From the NCBI GenBank assembly GCA_029959195.1, contig CP114123.1:124001-188000 (forward strand): a DNA stretch of 64,000 nt, read 5' to 3'. Of this stretch, positions 24,295 to 35,872 are shown one piece after another. The position numbers were made by a program, and so were the translations under genes. The DNA is from Dictyophora rubrovolvata. Taxonomy: Eukaryota > Basidiomycota > Agaricomycetes > Phallales > Phallaceae. Positions within the stretch are counted from its first letter, which is position 1. Each line of letters starts with the position of its first letter. The notes beneath the pieces were generated by a model. The model was not told where the DNA came from, did not search any database, and saw only the letters and a program-made list of their open reading frames with translations.

Positions 24295-25906
24295 GAAGAT
24301 TGCGACCGACTCTCCGTTGACCGTTTATTATGATGGAAGTGGTCAGTTTTTTTTTTCACGTGAAATCTCATAATAATCGCCTAATGGGATCTCCGGGAAA
24401 TGTGTGCTATAAAAATAACTATCCTTATCCTAATATGGTTAACCCCGTTGGGTTTGTCAAACAAAACTTACGGCTAAATATTGAGTCGTTGAAAAGAAGC
24501 AGCACTGCGTATTTCGTTGTCGAAGAACGCAGTCGCTTGTCACCGTACGCTGTACACACCAATTCAATGTTTGAAAAGCAAACGCTGAAAATTTTTTTTC
24601 AAAGCCCGAACGGCGAAGTGCGCCACGCGACATGTCACGAGATTTTTGGCTTGATCTTACTACTACATACATGCCCTCATCTGAAACTACCACTACGACC
24701 ACGACCGATATCACTTCCGCGCCATATCTTTTTTCACTACGAACAAATTTTATTCCCCTTCTTTTACACTCAATCATACCCCGCTTTCTCAATTGATGAA
24801 ACCTTTCCGCTCGCCGCTCTCCCGCCCGACATATACCCATTCCGACACATTGGATTGACAAGTTCTTGCCTCCTCGACAAAGGGCTTTGCACAACTTGTG
24901 CGAAAAGGAGAGCCGAAAATATGAAACGCCCGATGAGAAAAGAGGCAAATGGCGGGATGGTCGTGCGCTGGGAATATAGACGTCTTTGATAGCGTTTTGG
25001 CGAGAGCTCCGAGCACCTTCTGAAGGCGGAGGCCCAATTTGCGTACACACGCAAGGAGGTAAATGAAATCAAAAATATTCACTTTGTTCCACAGAAATTT
25101 TCTTGGTGTTCCAGGACGTAAATATCAGAGATTTAATCGGAAAGGTGCATGCGGAACTGGCCAAGGACCGACCATGAAGAGGAGTTGTAGCTTACACGCC
25201 CTAATGCCGCAGGCGGCAGAGGGAGCGGTATAGCTATCAAAATACATTGACACTCAACGAAGACCTTGTACTTCACACTGCTAACAGTGCATCAATTTTC
25301 TTTGGACGAATGCCACATCTGTTGATGCAATTACTATACAAGTTCAGCTGGAGCCTGGGGAGAGGTGTCGTTGAATGTAACAACACTGAGGGTGGCCTCG
25401 AGGAAGACTCGGCTTCGTGGTGCATGAAATATACCTACAGTGGTGAACCGGGCGAGCATTAGCCTGACTCCAGTTGGTCCGTAAGCTCCCGCCTCCGAGG
25501 ATTCTGAATCAGACTCCCGCGTGTGTGATGTAAGTTCGATAATCGTCCTTTTCTTTGTTACGAGTATTTCGTTTTCACAGCTCAATGCGTCGGTGGTTCT
25601 TGATGCTTGATGAACTAGGTATGTCATGTATGTCTTCTAATCACAAAGTATCCAGAGTACTAGCGGTATTCAGTCACCATTGCAGGCTACGTAGCGAATC
25701 AGTTTGATGTGGTGAGGTTTCTGTTATTTTATGCACAGCTTGAGCTCGGCGCGTAACTTTGGAAAAGTCATTGAAGCAATTGAATAAATATGAAGGCCGA
25801 CCTCGCTCGTATGCGCTTTGTCCTCAAAAATTCAGTTGCATCTTTGTAAAGTGATATGTATGTACATTGATTGCCTGGCCTATATATAATACACTTCACA
25901 TAACGC
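24295..25906. other. 1.6 kb intergenic, overlapping open frames but no gene supported
   Basis: Several overlapping frames of 70-219 codons run on both strands between 24330 and 25627. They occupy the same bases in different frames, show no domain and no splice-consistent extension, and most likely reflect locally low stop-codon density. The left end should hold the P450 promoter and the right end the 3' region of ligase D. Confidence 0.45.
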
Positions 25907-28372
25907 TCACAATTTGGTACGAACATGTGCATGCTGAGATGCATATTCGTCGTATAAGACTCTACGAAGAGTTTTACCTACATAAGTGTAAGTTGACAAA
26001 AACATAGCAAAAGAACTTCAAAAATTATACCTGTCGGATTCTTTGGAATCTGAAAGGCATTATTGTGAGTCACAACCGGGCCTTCTAGCTACACACTGGT
26101 CACCTACGCACCTCATTAACAAACTGAATCCCACCCTTTAGCCATTTATACCAACTAAGCCTCTCCTTGGTCCATGTTTCAATCACTTTGCGCACGTGTG
26201 CCTCTCCTAACTGTCTTCCCTTCTCACTCAAAACAATCCACGCTCTGGGAACCTCCTCATCGCGGAATCGATTGTTAGGAGGTGAAACGCCTACAACCGT
26301 GACGTCTTTTACTAGACTAGATGGCTCGGCGTATATCGTATCTTCGATCTCTGTCGGCGCAACTTGGAGGCCCGCGATCTTTAGCGTGTCCTGACATGCG
26401 AATTGAGAAGGTTATGTGCAAGTGGTCTATAAATTTTCCGCAACTCACTTTTCCGCGTTCTTTGAAGTAGAAATAACCATTCGTGTCTGCGCTAAAGATG
26501 TCGCCTGTTCGAAGCCATCCCGATGGTAAAAATGTCTCGGCGGTTGCTTTGGGGTCTCTCCAGTAGCCTTTTTTTTTTTTTTCAAATTTCAAGACAAAAG
26601 AGAAGTTATAGGGACTTGTATTCACCGAGAGCAATGTTCCCGCCTTTCAGGTATAGTTCACCTGGCTCCTCTGGCAGACAATGAGTTCCGTCCGGGCGGA
26701 GTATCATTGCTTCTAGCCCGACGTGTAAGATACCTGATAAAGACCAGACTCAGTGTTGATGCTATAGTGAAAAGAACGAAAGAACGACCTGTAGATTTAT
26801 GGTTATACCTTTCAAGTTTATCGGGTGTACTCCTAGGGGTCGGTCGTACTCCAGTAATTGCACTTAAAGTCTATGGGTAATAAACATTTGAGAAGAGTAA
26901 GTAAGAAAGAATCGGGACCCATACCGATTCTGAAAGAGCATAGCCTTTTATGAAGGTTTGATATTAGTGTATCAATTGCCATTATATGAGATCTCCCTAC
27001 CTTCAACAAGCTCAGCGTTACTAAATGAAGATTGTAGAGTCTTTTCTATAGGTTTTGAAAGATGCGCAGAACCAAATGTTATGGATCGGACGGAAGAAGT
27101 GTCTATCTCTTTGAATTTCTGAGAGTTGAGTAAAGTGTGAACGATAGAAGGTACGACGGGTAAGACATTGATTCGGTGTCTGCAAACAATGAAGTGATCT
27201 CTGAATCAGAAATATATATACAATCACGTACTTGGGAATTAATTCAAGGGCGACGTCCACATTCCAGCGTGGCATTATTATGAAACTTACTCGAAACCGA
27301 GGAATCGATCTATTGAAGATTGTTCACGAGAAGAGTAAATCTTCAGGGTCAGAAATGATCTATGTATTAATATAGCGCATGCGTACCGAAGACAAGTGAC
27401 ATGCAAACCATAGGTATGATAGAATGGTATGAATGCCAAATTCGTCGATATGCTTGTCAGTTCCGGCTCAGCTCGTGGCTAAGCCGTTGATAGTACGCGT
27501 TTTCTGATAAGATAAAAAAATTCCTTACTCCTTTCGCTTTCTCGGCTTCTGTTATAAAAAGTTGTTGGATAGTGCAGCGTAGGTTCTCGTGAGATATCAT
27601 AACAGCTGCATAATATATATACTCTAGGTTAGATAAAACCGCCGCCCAATTCCAAAAGAAACAGTCACCTTTGGGAGAACCGGTAGTTCCACTTGAGAAA
27701 ATGAGATAAGCGATCGTTTCAGATCGCACCGGTTGTATTGGTACCCGAGGGATTTTCTGATTCCGAACGAGTTGAATTAAATCTCGTAATGATTGAAATC
27801 GTGTCATGTCTGCAGGTTCTATCGAAAGCGGAGATGAATTGCCCTCGAATAGTATGATATTTTCATCGGGGATTCCGAGTTCTGCAGCAGCTAGACATAG
27901 TCTTGAAAAGTAAGCTTTGTGTACTAGAACATGTGTTACGTCCGCCTTTTTCAGACAGTACGCTAGTTCCCATTGGGTTGCAAAAGGCGATAAGGGTACG
28001 AAAGGGACGGCAAGGCCGATTAAAGCCTGAACGATGGTGATATATTCCTTGAGGTAATGTTACAGTCAATACGAACTGAAAATGAAGAATAGTTCATGAA
28101 CAAACCATGCAGTTATCACTCAAAATCCCGACCCTGTGCTGGTTCTCCAGTTTCAGGCCTCCGTAGCTCCTGTCCATCCCAAAGACGGTAATGGCGTCAA
28201 ATACATCTCGGGCAAACTCTTTCACGGAACGGCGTTGACCAGTTACGGCGTCAATGTGAATGGTATAATCAACGGTCTTTGAATCTTCAGATGAGCCTTC
28301 GGGAAAGACAGTGTAAAGATAGTTGGTCGTTGGAACGTTTGGAATGGGTGGAAACGACGAGCGCAGATACAT
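25907..28372 (-). CDS. Adenylate-forming acyl-CoA ligase-like protein D
   Basis: Complete ANL-family ligase, close to ligase F and to relic E. Exon 1 reads MYLRSSFPPIPNVPTTNY and contains DYTIHIDAVTGQRRS. A3 is FSSGTTGSPKG, then AVMISHENL after an intron. Other motifs are CLKKADVTHVLVHKAYFSR, YALSES (A5 with Glu kept), RPDGTHCLPEEPGELYLKG, GWLRTGDIFSAD and TLKIAGLQVAP. The C-terminal NPTGKTLRRVL with the catalytic Lys is entered through the 19-nt exon 26031-26049. Stop TGA is at 25907 after HVRTKL. No break was found. A TATA-like site lies about 118 bp upstream. The acid substrate is unknown. Confidence 0.86.
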
Positions 28373-28488
28373 TGAGGGCGCTGTGAAAGAAACCAGGTGG
28401 TTAAGGCGTGTGACCCTCGACTTTGCGAATCTAAACTTTAAAACAACATCAGTGGGTTCATGTTTGCTTTGGCAATCTGTGCCAAAAG

Positions 28489-28498
28489 CTATATATAG
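28489..28498 (-). promoter_or_regulatory. Candidate TATA box of ligase D
   Basis: The sequence ctatatatag lies about 118 bp upstream of the ligase D start codon. Ligase F has ctatatatac at nearly the same distance from its start codon, which supports a shared promoter architecture. Confidence 0.4.
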
Positions 28499-28837
28499 CC
28501 TATGAATTCACATTTAGTAATTTCGGATAAGTGATGGATAATCGGCGTGTATTAAGTTTTCGCTCATGGAATTATACATGCGAACTGCGGAAGAATTCTG
28601 AGTTGCGTAAGTATATATAAATCTATGAAGGAATTGACGCTAAAGACTTGCCGCTTCCCTTCACAAGTTCACAACGGCCCTCTAACTTTGAGTGGCAACT
28701 TTCAATATAATTATATGCCTCGACATTGACCTATAAGTTACAAGCGTAATTTCATGCTCTAATTAGGAACTCGAAGCTGGCGCTCAAACACTAACAGCGT
28801 ATTTCTTGATACTCAGACTTTGGCCTGCAATTTCTGA

Positions 28838-29106
28838 CTCACAAGACCGTGATTTGGCCCGTGATCGTTACAACGGACAGTTCTTTCTGATGTTTCCATT
28901 TGATGAAGAAGATGCAGTAGCCGTGAAGAGTGACAGAGAGTACGCGTCTTTATTTTGGCTTCAACACTCCTACATCAAGGATTCCGTTAGGGCCGCAGAG
29001 GTGTCGTCTTCCGCGTTCAAAGCAAGCACATTTTGTAGCAGCTTTATTCACCCGACTGCCCACTACCCGTTTTTGGACTCGACGCTATTAAGCTATAAAG
29101 AGTAAG
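28838..29106 (+). repeat. Direct repeat copy 1 (partner 34763-35025)
   Basis: About 265 bp that recur in the same orientation at 34763-35025 with scattered substitutions and a small deletion. Copy 1 lies in an open frame (28806-29105) whose translation includes DEEDAVAVKSDREYASLFWL; copy 2 is interrupted by a stop near the start of the same frame. No known domain is recognised. It looks like one exon of a duplicated and decaying gene. Confidence 0.8.
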
Positions 29107-29316
29107 CTCACCAAAAAAAAAACGCGGCGAGTTTCATAGTGCTCACCTTGATACCTTACTAGAGCCCCGGAGAAACACTCGTCAAATGTAAGCTTTGAGC
29201 ATACAGGAAGATGAACTAATGTTGACAATGGTACGAGTGATTAGCTTTTTGGGAACGCCAATATGAGCGGGTCCTCATTTTTTTGAAAAATACATAGGCT
29301 GATACATCATACGACC

Positions 29317-29854
29317 AGCTGTTGTTACATGTCTGTAGATATAGAAATATTATCATTGAGATGGACCAAACGATTCAGCACATGGAAAACAATAGTAATA
29401 CGGACTTTTGAATGGGTTTTAATGCTTTGGATGCTCGGAACGGATATCGTGCGAGGTCCTTTCCCCTTCCGACATTTGAAAAAGGTTTATGCGGCTATAG
29501 GGAGAGGGAGGACGTCCATGACATTAAACAATCATCCCGTTAACAAAAGCGAATGCGTCAGAGAAATGAGATGGACATACACAACAGTTGGTTAGATTTC
29601 CGACTCCCTTTCGCAAAAATGTATCGCCCAGCCGGCTTAAAACCTCCGACATCGTTGAACGGGCCCAAAATCCATTAAAGAATTTGAAATGGCTAGCAAG
29701 GCGGTACGAAAGATAGAGTGTTCGGCTTTATCGCAGAGTTCCTTATGACGATGTTGGAATCCCAGGCTGGTCGACGCAGCGGACACAAAGAGTGTCTATA
29801 GTATCCTTGAAGCGGTGATTAGGAACTTTTGAAGTCCCAGTACAATTCCCACGC
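29317..29854 (+). repeat. Inverted repeat arm 1 (partner 35873-36399)
   Basis: About 530 bp whose reverse complement recurs at 35873-36399. Long stretches, for example the ~200 bp corresponding to 29560-29760, appear identical, so the duplication is recent. On the minus strand the segment near 29640-29750 can be read as ELCDKAEHSIFRTALLAI. This shares the start of the plus-strand kinase relic at 35130-35365 (IVIKELCDKAALPF), so the arm probably carries a kinase-gene fragment with stops. Confidence 0.88.
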
Positions 29855-30675
29855 CTCAAGCAAGTAAACAATCTGACTAAACAGCGTTTTCAAGTGCGCT
29901 CGGCGCAATTTTATTCCCTTGGGAGTTGGGACACTCTGCCAGCCTTCTCTTTCTTTTCATAGACATTTCCACTGTATCTGCCAGCTACGCAGTACCGAAT
30001 CCTTCGGAACTGGGGAAGAAGTTGCCAGCATGGAAAATGCCCTTACAATCTGTGGCAAAATTGCGCAAACATTTCCCAAAGTGGACTCCAGGACGCTTTT
30101 AGAACAACTTTCCGGACACAATATTTGAATTCGAAGATGCTTCTAACTATTCTTTAACCTGTCACCGTCGCCCAGATAAAATATCCCTTCCGCTGTCAGG
30201 ACACATGCAAAGATATCAGTACTTCTCTTGGAGCGACTCATGATTTATCGCAGATTCTGGAAGTCATGGCTAACGCTTCTTCAACGAGTAACGTTTCTCT
30301 TAAGATTAGGTTATTATCGGCTTGTACTGGAGCTGACGAACCTAATTGATACAGTTGACAGGCTCACCAACACTTGATTCATCATATGACAGCTCCATAC
30401 GTACAAAGAATAGAACACACCCGACTATAAACATCTGTAAAACTGGAGAATTTGATTTAGGTTTTCTGTCCTGGTGCTGGCAGAGTTGGCACCAAGCTTC
30501 TGAGTTTACTTCTTGGCTTTAAGAGGAAATATTAACTGATTTCGCTTGAATCTGAATCTATATACCGCGAGGCTATACAAATACGCATGAACACTTGTCT
30601 GGCCCACTGCGTTTTTCGTCTCTTTATCTCTTGATCACACACTGATAAATCCTCGAGTATCGTCAAACGTTTGCC
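29855..30675. other. Intergenic, no gene supported
   Basis: A plus-strand frame at 29919-30128 and weak coding-like stretches to about 30350 show no recognisable domain. The right end should contain the promoter of the flavoprotein gene starting at 30676. Confidence 0.4.
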
Positions 30676-32771
30676 ATGCCTTTTATCAATACTCATGAGC
30701 TTCGTGAAGAATTGAAAAAATATGGCATAGATGCTCTTTTTCCAGAAACCTCCACATATCTCAGTCCCACCCCCCGTGAGTACAGCGACATCCAAGAGAA
30801 ACATTCATGGACAAACCTGCTAAACCATTCCTAGGAAACAAAAGAAAGGTTGTGTACCCCGAAGGAGTTACATTCCCTACCAGTCCTGAACAAGTGGCGA
30901 CAATAGTTGAGATCGGTAAACGATTCAAGCGACGTGTAGTCGCTCTCTCTGGAGGGGTAAGATCAAACAAAGATTACTTTGAACTGATTTTTATTATTTG
31001 ACAACCCAGCATAGTTCTATAGGCAATAGCATCGGCGGTTTCCATGGAGCTTTGGTCATTAGTCTCAAGAAACTAAAGGGAATTCAATATGATCCTAAAT
31101 CCCATCTGGTCACGATCCAAACGGGAAACACGCTTGCTGAGGTGGATGAGGAACTCGCCAAGTGGGGCCGTGCCATTCCTCATGGCACATGCGGTGATGT
31201 CGGCGTAGGTGGTCATTCAGGTGAAACATTATATTATTGCATCCCATTTGTTTAATCTAATCACTGCTAATGGGTACAGCCTTTGGCGGTTTTGGTCCTG
31301 CGACTCGCATGTGGGGACTCAACTGCGATCTCATTCAATCAATGGAGGTAGTGAGAGACGACGGGACCCTGGAGGATATTTCTGAGAACTCAAATACAGA
31401 TCTGTTTTGGGTACGTATTCAGTGTTTGCACTCCAGTCTCGCTAATGGAGGTACGGACCAGGCTATGAGAGGAGCGGCACCATCATTCGCCATTGCCACT
31501 GCATTGACATATGACACAAAAGAGGAGATACCCAAGGACAATATACATCCCATCGAGTTTCACAATTGGATGTACTATGATGTACTCGCTGAAGCCCTCC
31601 AAAATTTCCAGAAGAATTCACTGGTTGCTACTGATTATGCTCCAAAGGAACTTAGCGTAGACTTGATTGTCGAACCCGCAGGGCTTGGACCTGGGCCTAG
31701 TGACTTTGTAAAAATCACGGTCAGGGGGGTTTATTACGGATCAAAAGAGAAGTACAAATGGATTAATGAGTATCTGGAGAGCCTCTTTGGTGTGTTTAAC
31801 ACTAAAACAAAAAGGCGTTCAGACATTGGAGCTGAGGGGAAACAACTGCCACCTGCGGGTGCCACTTCGGAACATCATGGTGTTAGCGCGGATTATTACT
31901 CAGTTAATGCGCATATTGCAGCTGATCTAGATTGGACCGGAGATTTAGTTGCGCTTGCTCGGGCAAAGGCCGCTGGACAATGAAGGGCAGGTGTGTGTTA
32001 TGTGAATGCTGTATACTGATACGAGCATACTTTTAACTGAAGAAGAGGAAGACCAAGATAGTTCAATATCCTTCTATATCAAAACGCTTTGGTCACCAGC
32101 ACTCGATGACGCTGCTCTTGATGCCTTCATGAAGTATTTCGCTTCGAATGTACCCCTCCCTTTACTTGTGAGATTGATCTGTCTAAATCCAGCAATATCT
32201 CACTCTCAGCTGAAATTTACTAGAATTGCCGTGTTAGATTCAAGTTGCTGGGGGCTGGAGATTCAGTTTTTCCAACTTCCGGCTTGACATCCTTTGGTTG
32301 GCGAGGTGCTTATTGGTATATTGAGATGGATACCTGGGCATTCCTTAACAGCGTGCCGTCATATCCTGGGAATGGCTACATTTTCCTTGATAGTGAGTTC
32401 AGGGATGATCCGTGTTGTCTCCTAAAAGATTGGGAGTTGAGTCTGGTCTTGTTTTACAGAATTATCCAAAACTATAACGGATAATATGCCAAACGCCAAA
32501 TTTGGGTGAGCCATGTAATCTCGCGCAGACCCTTTCGTGCTCACTACCTACTTTTATCTCACATTAGCGCATACCCGGGCTGTCTCGATGACCGGCTGGA
32601 AAACTGTAGATTCAGCTTTCCACATTTTGGCATTCATGGGCTGATTGATTTCTATTAACAGGCAACGATTTTTACTACGGCGAAAATCATGAAAGGCTGA
32701 AACAAATCAGAAAACGACAGGCTGGGAACCGCGTGTTCGTTTTCCCTCAGTGCATTGAAGATACATCATGA
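30676..32771 (+). CDS. Berberine-bridge-type FAD-linked oxidoreductase
   Basis: Flavoprotein of the BBE/PCMH family. Exon 1 (from 30676) encodes MPFINTHELREELKKYGIDA and PETSTYLSPTPR; a 59-nt intron (30776-30834) joins it to NKRKVVYPEGVTFPTSPEQV. The FAD-binding domain has ALSGG-HSSIGNSIGGFHGA, with the His that binds flavin in this family, and PHGTCGDVGVGGHS, with the Cys that forms the second covalent bond in bicovalent members. It continues AFGGFGPATRMWGL and DLFW-AMRGAAPSFAIATA. The C-terminal substrate domain includes FYIKTLWSPALD, SFGWRGAYWYIEMD, AYPGCLDDRLEN, NDFYYGENHERLKQI and the family's FPQ near the end, with stop TGA at 32769-32771. No signal peptide is evident. It sits alone between two repeat arms. 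Its substrate, probably a hydroxyl- or amine-containing small molecule, is unknown. Confidence 0.84.
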
Positions 32772-33237
32772 TTTTCGACATCGAGTCTTGCTTGGGTTAC
32801 CATGTTTTCTAATAGTTTGATCTTTCTTCCCTACGTATTAAGGAAGACTTATGTCGAGCCTTACCATGAATGACCCATGCAATCGAGTCGAGAGCACTGT
32901 GACAAAAAGTCGTTTGTTGTTTCTTTCCTCGCCGATGAGTTCTCGTTTCCAGGCCTTTCATTGTCTTCTTTTCTTAAACGTCTAGCAGAAAAAAAATATT
33001 CTTACAGTATGTAAAATCTGTCATGCATGCACATTGTCATTAGCTATTGTTGAAACATCGATTGTTCTTTTGAATCTTCGCAACCTCCGAGACATTTTTG
33101 CACATGTCACTGTATTGAAGGATAGGATTAGAAAGCTTTGAAATTGCTTTGAAATTACGGGAAATTGAACCGATATTGACAATTCTTTTCCGCTCCCGAT
33201 ATTTTAGAAAGTTCATACAGCTGTGGGGATAGGAAAG
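32772..33237. other. Intergenic, no gene seen
   Basis: Spacer of about 470 bp between the flavoprotein gene and the ligase relic. No motif, RNA gene or repeat was recognised. Confidence 0.5.
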
Positions 33238-33763
33238 ATGTACCTGATGTTAAATAAACAGTTGGCAAGGTCTCCGGAGCCTTTTCCAACCATACCAAAA
33301 TCAGCGACATCGTTGGACGGTGGACCAACTGACGAGAAAGACTATGCAATCCACGTCGATATTATAACTGGCCAACAACGCTCCGTGAATGAATTTACCC
33401 GAGACATATATGACGCTATTACTACCTTAGGGATGGCAAAAGCCTGTGGAGGTCTGAAAAGCAACATAGAGTCGGAATTTTGAGCGATAACTGCATGGTT
33501 CGTTCAACTTGCTGAATTTTGAATTGTTATCACCAATTTGTGAACTCGTCTTGCGCTATCAGGGATATATGATAATCATACACACTCTGATCGGTTTGGT
33601 TGCGTTCGTGCTAGCGCTCTTATCGTCCTTTGCAACCCAATGGGAGCTATCATATGCATACTGCCTGAAAAAAAGCGGACGTAATACATGTCCTAATCCA
33701 CAAATCCTACTTCTCAAGACTTTGTCTAGCTGCAACAGAACCGGGAATTTCCGATGAAAATAT
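33238..33763 (+). pseudogene. Ligase relic E (N-terminal fragment of an acyl-CoA ligase-like gene)
   Basis: Closely similar to the first 500 bp of ligase F (from 36960). Matching blocks are DYAIHVDIITGQQRS versus DYTIHVDVITGQQRS and FATQWELSY versus FSTQWELSY. Relative to F it lacks 10 bp at about 33458, which shifts the frame and creates a stop in the first exon. It also has extra bases within the CLKKADV block. Similarity ends abruptly near 33763, just after the segment matching GISDEN; the A3 loop, A5 and the whole C-terminal domain are missing. It is a truncated, frameshifted duplicate and not a functional enzyme. Confidence 0.88.
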
Positions 33764-34231
33764 GGTCCATTGAACAAATACCGCAGCCACTAAGGGTAGC
33801 CTAGGGTAGCGCGGTCAATTCTTGCAAGTTGTAGCCCGTGTGAACGGGATAACGCGTCACGCGCGCGTGACGACCTAGTGACCACTGACTCGTTCAGAAA
33901 TACAAGTTGCTACAATGCTACTGCCTCCACCTTTTTAATCATGCCACCGAAGGCGACCACCCTCGCAAGAAATTGAAGACGTATGAGAGAGAGTATGATG
34001 AAGAAGAGGAAAATGCTATAGACGAATGGATCTATTACAGGGGGCCCACAGCCTGGGCTCCACTCCGAGGCTGGCGTGGTGGCTAATTATCTGAATATCT
34101 TCATATTTCGCTCCGGGGATTTGGTCAATAACAAATATTTGCATCTTGATAATTGTAAGAAGCTGGTTAGCGAAAATAAAGCACTTGTCGATCTTCTATT
34201 TGTTGGATTCTGTGGCTCGGACATGTAAAGT
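33764..34231. other. Unexplained sequence with an 18-bp perfect palindrome, possible mobile-element end
   Basis: Immediately after the ligase relic breakpoint the sequence changes character. It contains cgtcacgcgcgcgtgacg at 33855-33872, a perfect palindrome, and further CG-rich motifs, then a short frame reading RKKLKTYEREYDEEEENAID near 33970-34030. This resembles the end of a DNA transposon followed by a degraded internal region, but no terminal inverted repeat pair or target duplication could be demonstrated. Confidence 0.3.
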
Positions 34232-34762
34232 AGCTTACATAATAGCTTATAGACCAATCTGAGTTTGTCTTCCGCGTCCGTGTCTGTGTTCGTGCAATAT
34301 CTGTGCATTCTGAGCGTATTCAGCTGCGCTCCATCTATTTCCGAGTCTATAAATTCAACATTGTTTGATTGCATCGAAGAGCAGAGCTTCGTGAAACTAA
34401 TACTCAACCTTGGTGAGTGCCATCTCCCTGCTCGCGATGCCGTAGAAAGTGTGCAGGCCAACTACTCCGAGTTATTCCAAAGACTAAGCGTTGTCGTGGG
34501 GAACCATCGTCGATTCGAGAGAGACGATGTGGCCGCGAATGATGCTGAGATTTTTTCAGATTCTGTAGATTCTGTCAATCAGCCTCTGTTTCTACCGCCG
34601 CTCAACCTACACCCAATCCCAGCCCCTCTCCACATGGTTCAATACCCCTCAATGTCCAAGAAATACACGATAGACTCTCTCAATTACCCACTTACTCTGA
34701 AGTATACCTTTTCGTTTTTTTCATATCAGTTCATTTCTCAAAAAAATTTACTAGTACACCCC
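34232..34762 (+). other. Coding-like open frame without ATG, unassigned
   Basis: An open frame from about 34265 (first codon TTG) to the direct repeat at 34763 encodes about 165 residues, including LGECHLPARDAVESVQANYS and ERDDVAANDAEIFSD. No domain is recognised and there is no start codon or clear splice acceptor at its left end. It may be an exon of a decayed gene whose next exon is the direct repeat copy 2. Confidence 0.3.
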
Positions 34763-35025
34763 CTCACAGGACCGTGATTTGGCGCGCGATCGTTACAGCG
34801 AACAGTTCTCTTTGACGGTTTGATCTTTTGATGAAGAAGATGCAGTAGTTGTGGAGAGTGACAGAGAATACGCGTCTTTATTTTGGCTTCAACACTCCTA
34901 CATCAGGGATTCCGTTAGGGCCGCAGAGGCGTCATCTTCCGCGTTCAAAGCAAGCACATATTGTAGCAGCTTTATTCACCACTACCCGTTTTTGGACTCG
35001 ACGCTATTAAGCTACAAAGAGTAAG
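34763..35025 (+). repeat. Direct repeat copy 2 (partner 28838-29106)
   Basis: Second copy of the ~265 bp segment described at 28838. It is interrupted by an in-frame stop near 34827 and lacks about 11 bp near 34980 relative to copy 1. It lies directly upstream of a protein-kinase relic in the same orientation. Confidence 0.8.
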
Positions 35026-35129
35026 ATCTACGTTTTTACTCAAGTGAGTTGCCATAACCGATATGCAGAGACGTCCAGAGATTTCCTATTCGTTCTAGTC
35101 AACCAAGTGTGAGCGAAATATACCCCAAG

Positions 35130-35365
35130 GAACAACTGGAGTGTATACAGCGCCTGAAGTTAAGACTACGGGCTGGTACAACCCTTTTCGGGCGGATCTC
35201 CACAGCTACGGAATTGTCATAAAGGAACTCTGCGATAAAGCTGCACTGCCCTTTGGGCGTTTCAGCTTCTCTCATGAATTTGGAGCCGAAAAAAGCGTCC
35301 AACAATGTCTCAAATTCTGGTACGGTTGGATACTATGTCTTTGGAAAAGGCGTCGGAAAGCTTAG
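35130..35365 (+). pseudogene. Protein-kinase domain fragment (relic)
   Basis: The translation contains GTTGVYTAPEVKTTGW followed by ADLHSYGIVIKELCDKA. This matches kinase subdomain VIII (APE) and IX (DxxSxG), the activation-segment end and F-helix start. No N-lobe (ATP-binding Lys, HRD or DFG) is found upstream and the frame ends soon after. It is therefore a fragment, probably of a duplicated kinase gene; part of the same coding sequence recurs in both inverted repeat arms. Confidence 0.65.
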
Positions 35366-35872
35366 TACCTACTATGTAATGTCTATTTCGTCCGCTTGAC
35401 GCTTTCAGTTTCATTAACGGAATTGCTGTTAATAGGGACGCTCGTCCTATCCCTATATCTATAATAACCTCTCTTTAAATTGTCGGATGCTAATTTCCTT
35501 TTTTTTCAACTCACTCGAGGGCATGTACTAGTATTGTGTTGCGCGCGTAAGGAGTGGTATAAGAGAGGGAACCACCATTGTGTGCTCAATAGGGAAAGAG
35601 AGAAAGAGAAGGTACGGAGCGTGTTGCTCGTTCAGAGAAATAAAGTGTCTTTTTATAAATGAAATTGATGACGGAAGTAAGAGAATGGAGCTCAAAGTCT
35701 CGAAAGCGACTTTTGTCTTAGTTTTTAAGTTTCAAGTGAGAGGGAGAAGTCTTGTTATTTTTCTTACGCCAAAAACGACACGGATAAATACATCTATTTA
35801 TCTATTTTTCCTGATGTCTATCGGAACATTCTGCTCCTGGATTTAGGAAGGCGAGTACGAACCGATCTCGAC
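35366..35872. other. Intergenic, no gene seen
   Basis: AT-rich spacer between the kinase relic and inverted repeat arm 2. The frame at 35580-35846 has no recognisable motif. Confidence 0.4.

Noticed and set aside
24330-25082. A gene represented by frames of 197-219 codons
   Set aside because: Four frames on both strands overlap here, none has a domain or consistent splicing; most likely low stop density by chance.
30807-30960. Start of the flavoprotein at ATG 30807
   Set aside because: A 59-nt intron (30776-30834) joins the upstream exon from ATG 30676 to NKRKVVYPEG and gives the family-typical spacing before FPTSPEQV.
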